Source: a bacterium (GTDB lineage Bacteria; Patescibacteriota; Minisyncoccia; Moranbacterales; DUUL01). From it: a DNA stretch of 17,056 nt. Each line of letters starts with the position of its first letter. The stretch's first letter is position 1. A program made the position numbers and the translations under genes. The DNA lies in contig DAOWHU010000093.1 of NCBI GenBank assembly GCA_030641245.1, positions 1 through 17,056 on the forward strand, read 5' to 3'. The notes under the pieces are model-generated. The model was not told where the DNA came from and searched no databases. It was given only the letters and a program-made list of their open reading frames with translations. Positions 6,629 through 11,711 of the stretch are shown here, piece after piece.

Positions 6629-7885
6629 TTACCACTCTCTTTGCTCAATCTCTAATATGCGATTGTATTTCACCGTCCTCTCAATCCTCGCCGGCGCTCC
6701 AAACTTCACATATTCTGCCTCTGCCGCAATCGCCAAATCCGCAATAAAGTCATCGGCTGTTTCCCCACTCCGATGAGATACTGCTATTTTAAAGTCGTTT
6801 TCTCGAGCAATATTAATAGCATCGATAGTTTCCGATAATGACCCGATTTGATTAACCTTAATCAAAACCGCATTACAAGCCTCCTGATTAACGGCCTCTT
6901 GAATTAATTTTTCATTAGTTACCAGTAAGTCATCTCCAATAATTGGTAGTTTTTGATCATTTGCCTTGGTAAATTCAATCCAACCGCTCCAATCGAATTC
7001 GCTCATTGGATCTTCAATAACTTTCATATTATAGTCTTTGATCCATTTTTCATACATCACTTGTAATCCCCTGCTATCCAAAGAACGTCCCTCTAATTTC
7101 AAATTATATCTATTTCTTTTTTTGTCATAAAAATTATTGGCGGCTGCATCGATTCCAGTCCCAACTTTGGTTTTAGGATATTTAGCCTGCTTAATCGCCT
7201 CCACAATAAACTTAAGAGCGCTTTTGTTGTTTTTCAAACGAGGTGCAAACCCGCCCTCATCACCAACGGCCGTTCGATACTTTTTGCTACTTAAAATCTC
7301 CTTGAGATTATGATAAACTTCGGTTCCGGCTCTCAACCTATCCGTGAAATTACCAAAACCAAAAGGCACTACCATAAATTCTTGAATATCTAGCTGACTG
7401 TCAGAATGATCCCCTCCGTTAATTAAATTCATCATCGGAATCGGAAATTTGTAGCTACTGTCCGCTTCTAAGTCATATACCTTCCTCAAATATTTCCATA
7501 AGGGCAAACCTTTTTTGATAGAGGCCACTCTTGCCATCGCTAAAGAAACGGCCAAAATCGCATTAGCCCCCAACTTGGACTTATTTTTAGTGCCATCCAG
7601 CTCAATCATTACTTGATCGATTTCTTTCTGGTCAAAAATGGACATATTTTTAATAGCTGGAAAAATTTCTTTCTCAATGTTTTCGCAAACTTTTTGAACG
7701 CCTTTCCCTAGAAATCTCCTCTTGTCTCCGTCCCTTAGCTCCAAAGCTTCTTTGGTTCCAGTCGAAGCTCCCGAAGGAACGGCCGCTTTCGCAAAAGTAC
7801 CATCTTTTAATATTATTTTAGCTTCCACGGTGGGATTGCCTCTGGAATCTAAGATCTCCAAGGTTTCTATTTTTTTTATTGGCAT
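6629..7885 (-). CDS. eno: Enolase (phosphopyruvate hydratase)
   Basis: 418 residues, near the usual 420-435. It converts 2-phosphoglycerate to phosphoenolpyruvate in glycolysis, in the cytoplasm, and needs Mg2+. The active-site set is complete: S41 and the GASTG loop, H160 and E169 (GGDHSDSQLDIQEF), E210 (GDEGGFAP), metal ligands D246, E291 (IEDPMSEFDWSGW) and D318 (GDD), K343 (LIKVNQ), H371-R372-S373 (SHRSGET) and K394. The usual IKTGAP around the last lysine reads VKFGAP, and the ALDCAA block reads GIDAAA; both are conservative changes. It is a single-gene unit, with a promoter at 7918-7945 and a hairpin terminator at 6513-6538, convergent with the upstream operon. The ATG follows an A-rich leader without a Shine-Dalgarno. 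Confidence 0.98.
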   Translation of the reverse strand: MPIKKIETLEILDSRGNPTVEAKIILKDGTFAKAAVPSGASTGTKEALELRDGDKRRFLGKGVQKVCENIEKEIFPAIKNMSIFDQKEIDQVMIELDGTKNKSKLGANAILAVSLAMARVASIKKGLPLWKYLRKVYDLEADSSYKFPIPMMNLINGGDHSDSQLDIQEFMVVPFGFGNFTDRLRAGTEVYHNLKEILSSKKYRTAVGDEGGFAPRLKNNKSALKFIVEAIKQAKYPKTKVGTGIDAAANNFYDKKRNRYNLKLEGRSLDSRGLQVMYEKWIKDYNMKVIEDPMSEFDWSGWIEFTKANDQKLPIIGDDLLVTNEKLIQEAVNQEACNAVLIKVNQIGSLSETIDAINIARENDFKIAVSHRSGETADDFIADLAIAAEAEYVKFGAPARIERTVKYNRILEIEQREW

Positions 7886-7917
7886 TTTTAGTTTTTGTTT
7901 AATCTGTTAATACTCTA

Positions 7918-7945
7918 ATTCTACAAGAAATCCAGTTAATTTCAA
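7918..7945 (-). promoter_or_regulatory. eno promoter
   Basis: On the minus strand: TTGAAA (7940-7945), 16 bases, TAGAAT (7918-7923), about 32 bases upstream of the eno ATG. It fires away from the tRNA promoter, with the double palindrome between them. Confidence 0.6.
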
Positions 7946-8012
7946 GAGGAGATTTCTTATCTTTTCCGCCAATTTTCAATTTCTGTCTCTCCAACCCTTT
8001 TCTTTAATTTTT

Positions 8013-8052
8013 CAATGTAAGTACATATGTACGTACATATGTACTTACATTG
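8013..8052. repeat. 40-bp perfect palindrome between eno and tRNA-Lys
   Basis: Positions 8013-8052 equal their own reverse complement without a mismatch. Inside are two tandem copies of the 12-bp palindrome GTACATATGTAC meeting at a TACGTA centre, flanked by CAATGTAA and TTACATTG. It sits roughly 70 bp from the eno -35 and 29 bp before the tRNA -35. An operator for a dimeric or tetrameric regulator, or a cruciform-forming site, would fit. Confidence 0.9.
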
Positions 8053-8075
8053 TTACGTAGCATACTACGTAACAA
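8050..8075. repeat. Second hairpin (11-bp arms) adjoining the palindrome
   Basis: TTGTTACGTAG (8050-8060), loop CATA, CTACGTAACAA (8065-8075). It overlaps the end of the 40-bp palindrome by three bases. It adds two more TACGTA motifs, making three in 42 bp. It ends 5 bases before the tRNA -35. Confidence 0.85.
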
Positions 8076-8080
8076 AGCTA

Positions 8081-8109
8081 TTGACGATTCACTCATAAAA
8101 ACCTATAAT
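8081..8109 (+). promoter_or_regulatory. tRNA-Lys promoter
   Basis: TTGACG (8081-8086), 17 bases, TATAAT (8104-8109), about 19 bases before the mature tRNA 5' end. A near-consensus vegetative promoter. Confidence 0.8.
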
Positions 8110-8128
8110 ATCATTTGTGTTGTGCTAT

Positions 8129-8201
8129 GGGCGCATAGCTCAGCTGGTAGAGCAGCGGCCTTTTAAGCCGACGGTCGGGGGTTCAAATCCCTCTGCGCCC
8201 A
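8129..8201 (+). tRNA. trnK: tRNA-Lys (anticodon TTT)
   Basis: A 73-nt cloverleaf. Acceptor strand GGGCGCA pairs with TGCGCCC; D arm GCTC/GAGC has a GGT loop; the anticodon loop CTTTTAA carries anticodon TTT; variable loop CGGTC; the T arm GGGGG/CCCTC has loop TTCAAAT; discriminator A73. The outermost anticodon-stem pair (27-43) is G-A, not a canonical pair. CCA is not encoded (ACAC follows), so it must be added after transcription. It has its own promoter and terminator. Confidence 0.97.
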
Positions 8202-8265
8202 CACAAAATCAAGAAAAGAACCCTGAGGGGTTCTTTGATTTTATGTGGGCGCAGAGGGATTTGAA
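8182..8265. repeat. Inverted copy of the tRNA 3' half around its terminator
   Basis: Positions 8237-8265 are the reverse complement of 8182-8210 at 28 of 29 positions. The left arm is the 3' part of the tRNA (T loop, T stem and acceptor strand) plus nine trailing bases. The right arm lies beyond the terminator hairpin. A read-through transcript could lock the tRNA 3' half into a 29-bp duplex. Confidence 0.9.
8215..8236 (+). terminator. tRNA-Lys terminator
   Basis: AAAGAACCC (8215-8223), loop TGAG, GGGTTCTTT (8228-8236), followed by GATTTTATG. The stem lies 13 bases after the tRNA and is nested inside the larger inverted repeat. Confidence 0.75.
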
Positions 8266-8540
8266 AGACGCAGGCGCTACGTTGAGAGCTAGCGAGCAAC
8301 TGAAGATAATGCGCCGAGTCCGGGCAGAAAGCACTTAGTGAATCCAAGCCGAAGGTGCTGGATGAGCTTAGTGACTTGACGCCAAATCCCCGATTTGAAA
8401 AGCGCAGTTTGAATTTAGCAACTTGACCCCAAATCCCGGATTTGAAAAATGAGTATCCGAACTAGTGAGATTTCAGCGCACAGCTCCCAGGTACCCGAGT
8501 CGGAGTGAGGAAAAATCCCTCTACACTTTTCACTTAAAAC
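8266..8540. other. Non-coding, GC-richer stretch with tRNA-tail-like repeats
   Basis: No credible gene is seen in any frame. Base composition is clearly richer in G and C than the surroundings. GATTTGAAA (the reverse complement of tRNA T-loop text) occurs three times, at 8258-8266, 8392-8400 and 8439-8447. Other segments resemble structured RNA, for example AGCACTT...AAGGTGCT around 8330-8360. It could be decayed tRNA-derived DNA, an attachment region or an unrecognised non-coding RNA; the sequence alone does not decide. Confidence 0.5.
8374..8448. repeat. Two 28-bp direct repeats, each a small hairpin
   Basis: 8374-8401 and 8421-8448 match at 26 of 28 positions with a 47-base period. Each contains an inner inverted repeat (CAAATC...GATTTG). 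The second of the two differing bases in the later copy extends its inner stem from CAAATC to CAAATCC, a change compatible with selection for pairing. Confidence 0.75.
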
Positions 8541-8543
8541 GAA

Positions 8544-8572
8544 TTGCCCACCCCAAAATCAAACACTAAAAA
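8544..8572 (+). promoter_or_regulatory. Degenerate third copy of the small-gene promoter module
   Basis: TTGCCC (8544-8549), 17 bases, TAAAAA (8567-8572), inside text resembling the modules at 9161 and 9510 (AATTGCCC.CCCCAAA.T.AA). No gene follows on the plus strand; the minus-strand terminator begins at once, so this copy is probably a relic. Confidence 0.4.
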
Positions 8573-8577
8573 CAAAA

Positions 8578-8601
8578 AGGTTCCCGATTTTTCAAGAACC
8601 T
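8578..8601 (-). terminator. Terminator for the minus-strand zinc-ribbon gene
   Basis: On the minus strand AGGTTC, a 12-base loop and GAACCT are followed by TTTTTGTTTTTAG. It lies about 60 bases past the stop codon of the gene at 8663-9064. Confidence 0.7.
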
Positions 8602-8662
8602 CTATGCATCTTTCAAAACTTTTTTGCCTTATCAGGAATAGGTATCTTATTTTGCCACAAAA

Positions 8663-9064
8663 TCAATGGACTTCGATTTCCCACTCTTTTTTACAACGGC
8701 TACATTCAAACTTTAAAATTGACACGATTGGAGACCACTCCTTTTTACAATCAACCACTTTCCCAGAAGTATCCATGCACGAAGAGCAAGTGTAGTAATT
8801 TTGGTAAACGATTTTGCCTTTCAAATCACGAATCACAAGAACTTTTTTCGACAAGAAGGCAACCACATATTCAGACATAGCAGGAGTAATAATCCCAACA
8901 TTCCCACCAGGAAAAAACGCGGCCTCGCCTCCCCAGATCTTTAACGAACGTACTTTTGCGAAATTTAATAACATATTTGTAATTTCCACAAATTTATCCT
9001 GGAAGCGTAGCCACTGGGGTACTCTAGCCCCTTTTGTTAAAACCACTTCTGTTCCCTTTTTCAT
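8663..9064 (-). CDS. Unrecognised cysteine-rich (zinc-ribbon-like) small protein
   Basis: 133 residues. The start is fixed by a strong Shine-Dalgarno: GGAGGG lies just before the ATG at 9064, whereas an upstream TTG in the same frame has none. The N-terminal two thirds has mixed strand and helix character. The C-terminal third has CSSC (C93, C96), C106 and CSRC (C121, C124), a likely zinc-binding site. No signal peptide or membrane segment is seen. I do not recognise the family. It has its own promoter (9120-9148, overlapping an inverted repeat) and terminator, and is divergent from another CxxC-type small gene at 9235. The base-pairing ribosome site contrasts with the core genes of this window. 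Confidence 0.7.
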   Translation of the reverse strand: MKKGTEVVLTKGARVPQWLRFQDKFVEITNMLLNFAKVRSLKIWGGEAAFFPGGNVGIITPAMSEYVVAFLSKKVLVIRDLKGKIVYQNYYTCSSCMDTSGKVVDCKKEWSPIVSILKFECSRCKKEWEIEVH

Positions 9065-9107
9065 AATACCCTCCTTCAATTAAAAATGAACATAAGAACA
9101 CTAAAAT

Positions 9108-9148
9108 TAGTATTATAAAATACTATTCTCAAACCATTTAATAGTCAA
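9108..9148 (-). promoter_or_regulatory. Promoter with overlapping inverted repeat
   Basis: On the minus strand TTGACT (9143-9148), 17 bases, TAGTAT (9120-9125). The -10 forms one arm of the perfect inverted repeat TAGTATT-ATAA-AATACTA (9108-9125), which could be an operator for the zinc-ribbon gene. Confidence 0.55.
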
Positions 9149-9160
9149 CACTATGTCATA

Positions 9161-9204
9161 AAATTGCCCCTCCCCAAATTAAATGCTAAACTAACTTTAA
9201 AGTT
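9161..9204 (+). promoter_or_regulatory. Promoter module A1 for the 9235 gene
   Basis: TTGCCC (9164-9169), 17 bases, TAAACT (9187-9192), then ACTTTAAAGTT. The 44-base block is repeated with few changes at 9510-9552. It leaves a leader of roughly 35 bases before the ATG at 9235. Confidence 0.55.
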
Positions 9205-9234
9205 CTTCAAACAACCAAAAGAAAGGAACTGATT

Positions 9235-9444
9235 ATGCTTCTAAAAACTTTTTTATTTCAAACATTTGCTTCCTTTGTTGAAAAATTACTTCGTATCTTA
9301 ACTTCTCCTCTCGATGACTGGCATCTAGGTCGATGTCCTCATTGCAAAAAAATAAAAATTGTATTTTTTGTGGCTTGCGAAGGAGATGAGGGATCGGCTT
9401 GCTGGCCTTGCTGGGAAAAAATACGAGAACCCATTCTTTCATAA
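9235..9444 (+). CDS. Unrecognised small CxxC protein
   Basis: 69 residues. A hydrophobic, amphipathic N-terminus (MLLKTFLFQTFASFVEKLLR) is followed by CPHC (C34, C37), C48 and CWPC (C56, C59), a compact zinc-knuckle arrangement. I do not recognise the family. AAAGGAA about 10 bases before the ATG serves as a ribosome site. It stands as a self-contained cassette: module A1 promoter in front, UUCG-loop terminator behind. It is divergent from the other cysteine-rich small gene, and the two may work together. An accessory or phage-like regulatory protein is possible but unproven. Confidence 0.6.
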   Translation: MLLKTFLFQTFASFVEKLLRILTSPLDDWHLGRCPHCKKIKIVFFVACEGDEGSACWPCWEKIREPILS

Positions 9445-9472
9445 TTGCGAACAAACTTGTTCATCAATCCGA

Positions 9473-9498
9473 AAAGGCAGAATTCGTTCTGTCTTTTT
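9473..9498 (+). terminator. Terminator of the 9235 gene
   Basis: AAAGGCAGAA (9473-9482), tetraloop TTCG, TTCTGTCTTT (9487-9496), with a T-run to 9498. A ten-pair stem including one G-U pair, with the very stable UUCG loop. Confidence 0.85.
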
Positions 9499-9509
9499 AC
9501 TTTCCCAAC

Positions 9510-9552
9510 AAATTGCTCCTCCCAAAATTAAATGTTAATATAATTTAAAGTT
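9510..9552 (+). promoter_or_regulatory. Promoter module A2 for the 9641-10209 unit
   Basis: TTGCTC (9513-9518), 17 bases, TAATAT (9536-9541), then ATTTAAAGTT. It closely resembles module A1, 349 bases upstream. The leader to the ATG at 9641 is about 90 bases. Confidence 0.55.
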
Positions 9553-9609
9553 AATATTTATTTAAAACACTGTTCTTTGAAACAAATGTTTTTAGGAAAT
9601 TTAAAAATA

Positions 9610-9625
9610 ATAAACTCAAAAAATT
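9610..9625 (+). repeat. Leader repeat ATAAACTCAAAAAATT, copy 1
   Basis: This 16-mer stands 16 bases before the ATG at 9641 and is followed at once by ACAGGAGG. An identical copy stands before the next gene (9867-9882), and a near copy (ACAAACTCAAAAAAT, 10290-10304) runs into the tag ATG. Confidence 0.75.
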
Positions 9626-9640
9626 ACAGGAGGCTTAACT

Positions 9641-9862
9641 ATGGAATTTGCCATTATCCAAAATCCAGTGCTAGCAGTTCTCGTAGATCTTTTAGCAGTC
9701 ATCGGCTGGTTTTCGATCGGATACTTTTTATCGAAACTTTGTTATGGACCAAACGATAGATCCCTTTGGAACTGGAAAAACATTCTTATAATGTCTCTTG
9801 GCTCTCTGCATCTTTTTCCTTTATTTCTCTGGCTTATATCAACAGATCCATGCTTTGATTAA
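9641..9862 (+). CDS. Small two-helix membrane protein, unrecognised
   Basis: 73 residues with two predicted transmembrane segments, about 9-32 (from VLAVLVDLLAVIGWF) and 47-67 (ILIMSLGSLHLFPLFLWLI), joined by a short polar loop (CYGPNDRSLWNWKN). The start is decided by AGGAGG, 7-8 bases before the ATG. It is the first gene of a probable two-gene unit from promoter A2. The next gene follows after 35 bases that include the same leader repeat. The family is not recognised; small two-helix proteins of accessory regions include holin-like and toxin-like types, but nothing here proves that. Confidence 0.6.
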   Translation: MEFAIIQNPVLAVLVDLLAVIGWFSIGYFLSKLCYGPNDRSLWNWKNILIMSLGSLHLFPLFLWLISTDPCFD

Positions 9863-9866
9863 AATC

Positions 9867-9882
9867 ATAAACTCAAAAAATT
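9867..9882 (+). repeat. Leader repeat ATAAACTCAAAAAATT, copy 2
   Basis: Identical to 9610-9625 and followed by GCGAGGAGGT, the ribosome site of the GTG-started gene at 9898. Same spacing to the start as in copy 1. Confidence 0.75.
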
Positions 9883-9897
9883 GCGAGGAGGTACACA

Positions 9898-10209
9898 GTG
9901 AACGAAAAAAATCCTTTAACGGAAGACGATTTGAAAAATGCTGCATATTTCTCTTTAGCCGCCGCGTCCTGGACGGATATGAGTGAAATATCCGGAAATT
10001 TAAACCGTCAAGATCACCATCAACGCAGAAAACACTTCAACAAAGCTTTGAAAAAAATGGAGCGGGGTATCACATCCTTATCCGATCTCGGACTTTTAGC
10101 CAAAGATTGCGCCTGGGCAACGAGTAAAACAGAAAAAATACTAAAGGACGCCGAGGGATGGCTATCTCGTTTTCAGGAAGCTGAAAATATTATAAAAGAA
10201 GCTTCTTGA
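9898..10209 (+). CDS. Unrecognised small helical cytoplasmic protein
   Basis: 103 residues starting at GTG, with a near-perfect GAGGAGGT 7 bases upstream that fixes the start. The protein is charged, without membrane segments or cysteine clusters (one cysteine, in LLAKDCAWATSKTEK). It is probably all-helical, with heptad-like stretches near 45-65 and 75-103. It ends in TGA, one of the genes showing that UGA is a stop in this organism. It follows the two-helix membrane protein in the same unit, so the pair may be a membrane protein and a soluble partner. The family is not recognised. Confidence 0.6.
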   Translation: MNEKNPLTEDDLKNAAYFSLAAASWTDMSEISGNLNRQDHHQRRKHFNKALKKMERGITSLSDLGLLAKDCAWATSKTEKILKDAEGWLSRFQEAENIIKEAS

Positions 10210-10237
10210 AAAACCACATAAAATCAATTTGTTGCGA

Positions 10238-10261
10238 GAAGGTAGACATCACTCTACCTTC
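10238..10261 (+). terminator. Hairpin after the small-gene unit
   Basis: GAAGGTAGA (10238-10246), loop CATCAC, TCTACCTTC (10253-10261). There is no T-run (CCGCTTCC follows), so it is a weak terminator or a processing stem. TTGCGAGAAGG at its left edge resembles the SD region of the previous gene. Confidence 0.45.
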
Positions 10262-10302
10262 CCGCTTCCTAAAAGTATTTGTTTTATTAACAAACTCAAA
10301 AA

Positions 10303-10870
10303 ATGAACCGCAAAAAAAGATGCGCCTGGGTAAATCTCAAAAACGAACTATATCGCCAATACCACGACAACGAGTGGGGCGTTCCTGTTCATAACGATAA
10401 AAAACTTTTTGAAATGCTAATTCTTGAAGGCGCCCAAGCCGGGCTTTCCTGGGAAACAGTTTTGGAGAAAAGAGAAAATTACAGAAAAGCTTTCGACGAT
10501 TTTGATCCAGAAAAAATAGCAAAATATGGCGAATCAAAAAAAGCCAAGTTATTACAAAACGAAAGCATTATCCGCAATCGTCTTAAAATAAAATCAGCTA
10601 TTCAAAATCCAAGTATCTTTAAAAATTCAAAAAGAATTTGGCAGTTTCGACAAATATATTTGAGGCTTTGTCGAAAACGAACCAGTTCAAAATAAGTTCA
10701 AATCCATTTCCGATCTTCCCACTAAGACAAAACCTTCTGAAAAAATTTCCCGGGACCTAAAAATTCGAGATATGAATTTTATCGGCCCCACAATTATTTA
10801 CGCTTTTATGCAATCAGTCGGCCTAGTTAATGATCACGAAATTTCCTGTTTCAGATATTCACAAATTTAA
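10303..10870 (+). pseudogene. tag: DNA-3-methyladenine glycosylase I, broken by a frameshift and a nonsense codon
   Basis: Tag excises 3-methyladenine from alkylated DNA. Frame 1 encodes the N-terminal half: RCAWV, YHDNEWGVPVHNDKKLFEMLILEGAQAGLSW, ETVLEKRENYRKAF and IIRNRLKI. One A appears to be missing in the A-run at 10621-10625. After it the other frame continues the family exactly: KEFGSFDKYI, then TGA at 10661-10663 where the family has tryptophan, then GFVENEPVQNKFKS, FIGPTIIYAFMQSVGLVNDH and a TAA at 10868. The zinc-ligand codons of the family (Cys and His near the N-terminus, His-x3-Cys in DHEISC) are all still present, so the decay looks recent. The ATG lies inside a copy of the leader repeat of the small genes. 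A sequencing slip could explain the frameshift but hardly the TGA as well. Confidence 0.85.
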
Positions 10871-10910
10871 CTACAACTTTTGCTTTATAAGAAATAAAAT
10901 ATACCCAAAT

Positions 10911-11465
10911 ATGAAAAAATGGAAAATACTCAAAGAAAAAGATGTTTCACCGAGCAAATGGTTCCCAGTTATCCAACATAAAGTCAAGTTATCAGACGGC
11001 ACCATCATCAACGATTATTTTATTTCGCCAATGGGCAAAGTGGCAATGATTTTGCCAATAACAACAAAGAACAAGATTGTTCTGGTAAAACAATACAAAC
11101 ATGCTCTAGGTAAAATACTTATCGAATTACCCGCAGGATTTCAACAAAAAGACAAAACATTAAAAGAATCTGCTTTGGCAGAGCTGGAAGAAGAGACTGG
11201 AATTAAAACTACTGAAGACAACCTGGTTTTACTCGGAAAAACAGCTAACAACCCAACCAAAACTACTCAAGTAACCTATTGCTATATTGCAAAAAATTTA
11301 GAATTTAATTCCAAGCAAAAACTAGAAGTAACCGAGGACATTAAAATATTAAAAGTCTCTCCCAAGAAAGCCCTAAAAATGGTTGAAGCTGGCGAAATAT
11401 GGGTAGCAGATTCTGTCGTTAATATACTTAGAGCCTATCTAAAATATCCAAATTTATTTAAATAG
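10911..11465 (+). CDS. NUDIX hydrolase, ADP-ribose pyrophosphatase-like
   Basis: 184 residues from the ATG at 10911. An upstream ATG at 10830 in the same frame lies inside the tag pseudogene and would add 27 unlikely residues. The Nudix region is LPAGFQQKDKTLKESALAELEEETGI, with the metal-binding EExG core intact. Two box positions differ from GX5EX7REUXEEXGU: K replaces the first E and A replaces the R. The LPAG lead-in and the upstream VAMILPITTKNKIVLVKQYKHALG match ADP-ribose/sugar-nucleotide pyrophosphatases (NudF type), which cleave ADP-ribose to AMP and ribose 5-phosphate. The exact substrate is uncertain, since the box changes could lower or shift activity. It is a single gene with a perfect terminator; no Shine-Dalgarno is seen. 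Confidence 0.85.
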   Translation: MKKWKILKEKDVSPSKWFPVIQHKVKLSDGTIINDYFISPMGKVAMILPITTKNKIVLVKQYKHALGKILIELPAGFQQKDKTLKESALAELEEETGIKTTEDNLVLLGKTANNPTKTTQVTYCYIAKNLEFNSKQKLEVTEDIKILKVSPKKALKMVEAGEIWVADSVVNILRAYLKYPNLFK

Positions 11466-11482
11466 TACAAAAGCTTTATTTA

Positions 11483-11516
11483 AAAAATAGACGCTTCTAT
11501 AGAAGCGTCTATTTTT
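11483..11516 (+). terminator. NUDIX gene terminator
   Basis: A perfect 34-bp palindrome centred on TTCTATAGAA, with an A-run before and a T-run after (ATTTTTATTT). It lies 18 bases past the stop codon. By symmetry it could work in both directions. Confidence 0.9.
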
Positions 11517-11542
11517 ATTTGCAAAGTTTTAAGCTAATACTT

Positions 11543-11620
11543 TTAAAAATTAATTTTGACTTTGATCTTATCCTCATCATCCCCACCATTATCATCTCTA
11601 ACCTTAGCTCGAATTTCGAT
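11543..11620 (-). pseudogene. Decayed C-terminal tail of a minus-strand gene
   Basis: On the minus strand 25 codons read IEIRAKVRDDNGGDDEDKI followed by KVKINF and a stop, with a stop directly upstream in the same frame (11621-11623). The acidic loop between two alternating beta strands is typical of the last strands of Ig-like or PKD-like domains of secreted proteins. It is short, so chance cannot be excluded. If real, it is the leftover end of a surface protein gene lost from this spot. Confidence 0.35.
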
Positions 11621-11634
11621 TTATCAAAAATTAG

Positions 11635-11663
11635 TTGATTTTTAGAAAACTAAATGATAAAAT
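11635..11663 (+). promoter_or_regulatory. Promoter for the 11712 gene
   Basis: TTGATT (11635-11640), 17 bases, TAAAAT (11658-11663), about 48 bases before the ATG. Confidence 0.5.
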
Positions 11664-11711
11664 ATACTTAAAGAAATATTTTTGTTCTTACTTCAAACTA
11701 GGAGGTTAAAA

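Noticed and set aside
8117..8338. 73-codon plus-strand open frame over the tRNA
   Set aside because: It is the familiar chance translation of a tRNA gene (IAQLVEQRPF...GGSNPSAP) and runs on through the terminator and the inverted copy.
8266..8340. Integron attC site or RNase P RNA fragment
   Set aside because: GTTGAGAGC...GCAAC and GAGTCCGGGCA are suggestive, but the attC core GTTRRRY pair and the conserved RNase P helices around them are missing.
8374..8448. CRISPR array
   Set aside because: There are only two imperfect 28-bp units with a 19-base spacer, and no cas gene in the window.
8544..9083. Plus-strand open frames opposite the zinc-ribbon gene
   Set aside because: They lack ribosome sites, start at a TTG or inside the minus-strand gene, and their composition is the complement of the better-supported gene at 8663-9064.
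10206..10394. 62-codon plus-strand frame overlapping the start of tag
   Set aside because: It spans a hairpin and overlaps the well-recognised tag reading in another frame, with no ribosome site.
10661..10663. TGA read as tryptophan or glycine (alternative genetic code)
   Set aside because: TGA is the normal stop of at least four genes here (9898, 13153, 13761, 15355), the other core genes contain no in-frame TGA, and tag has a second independent lesion.
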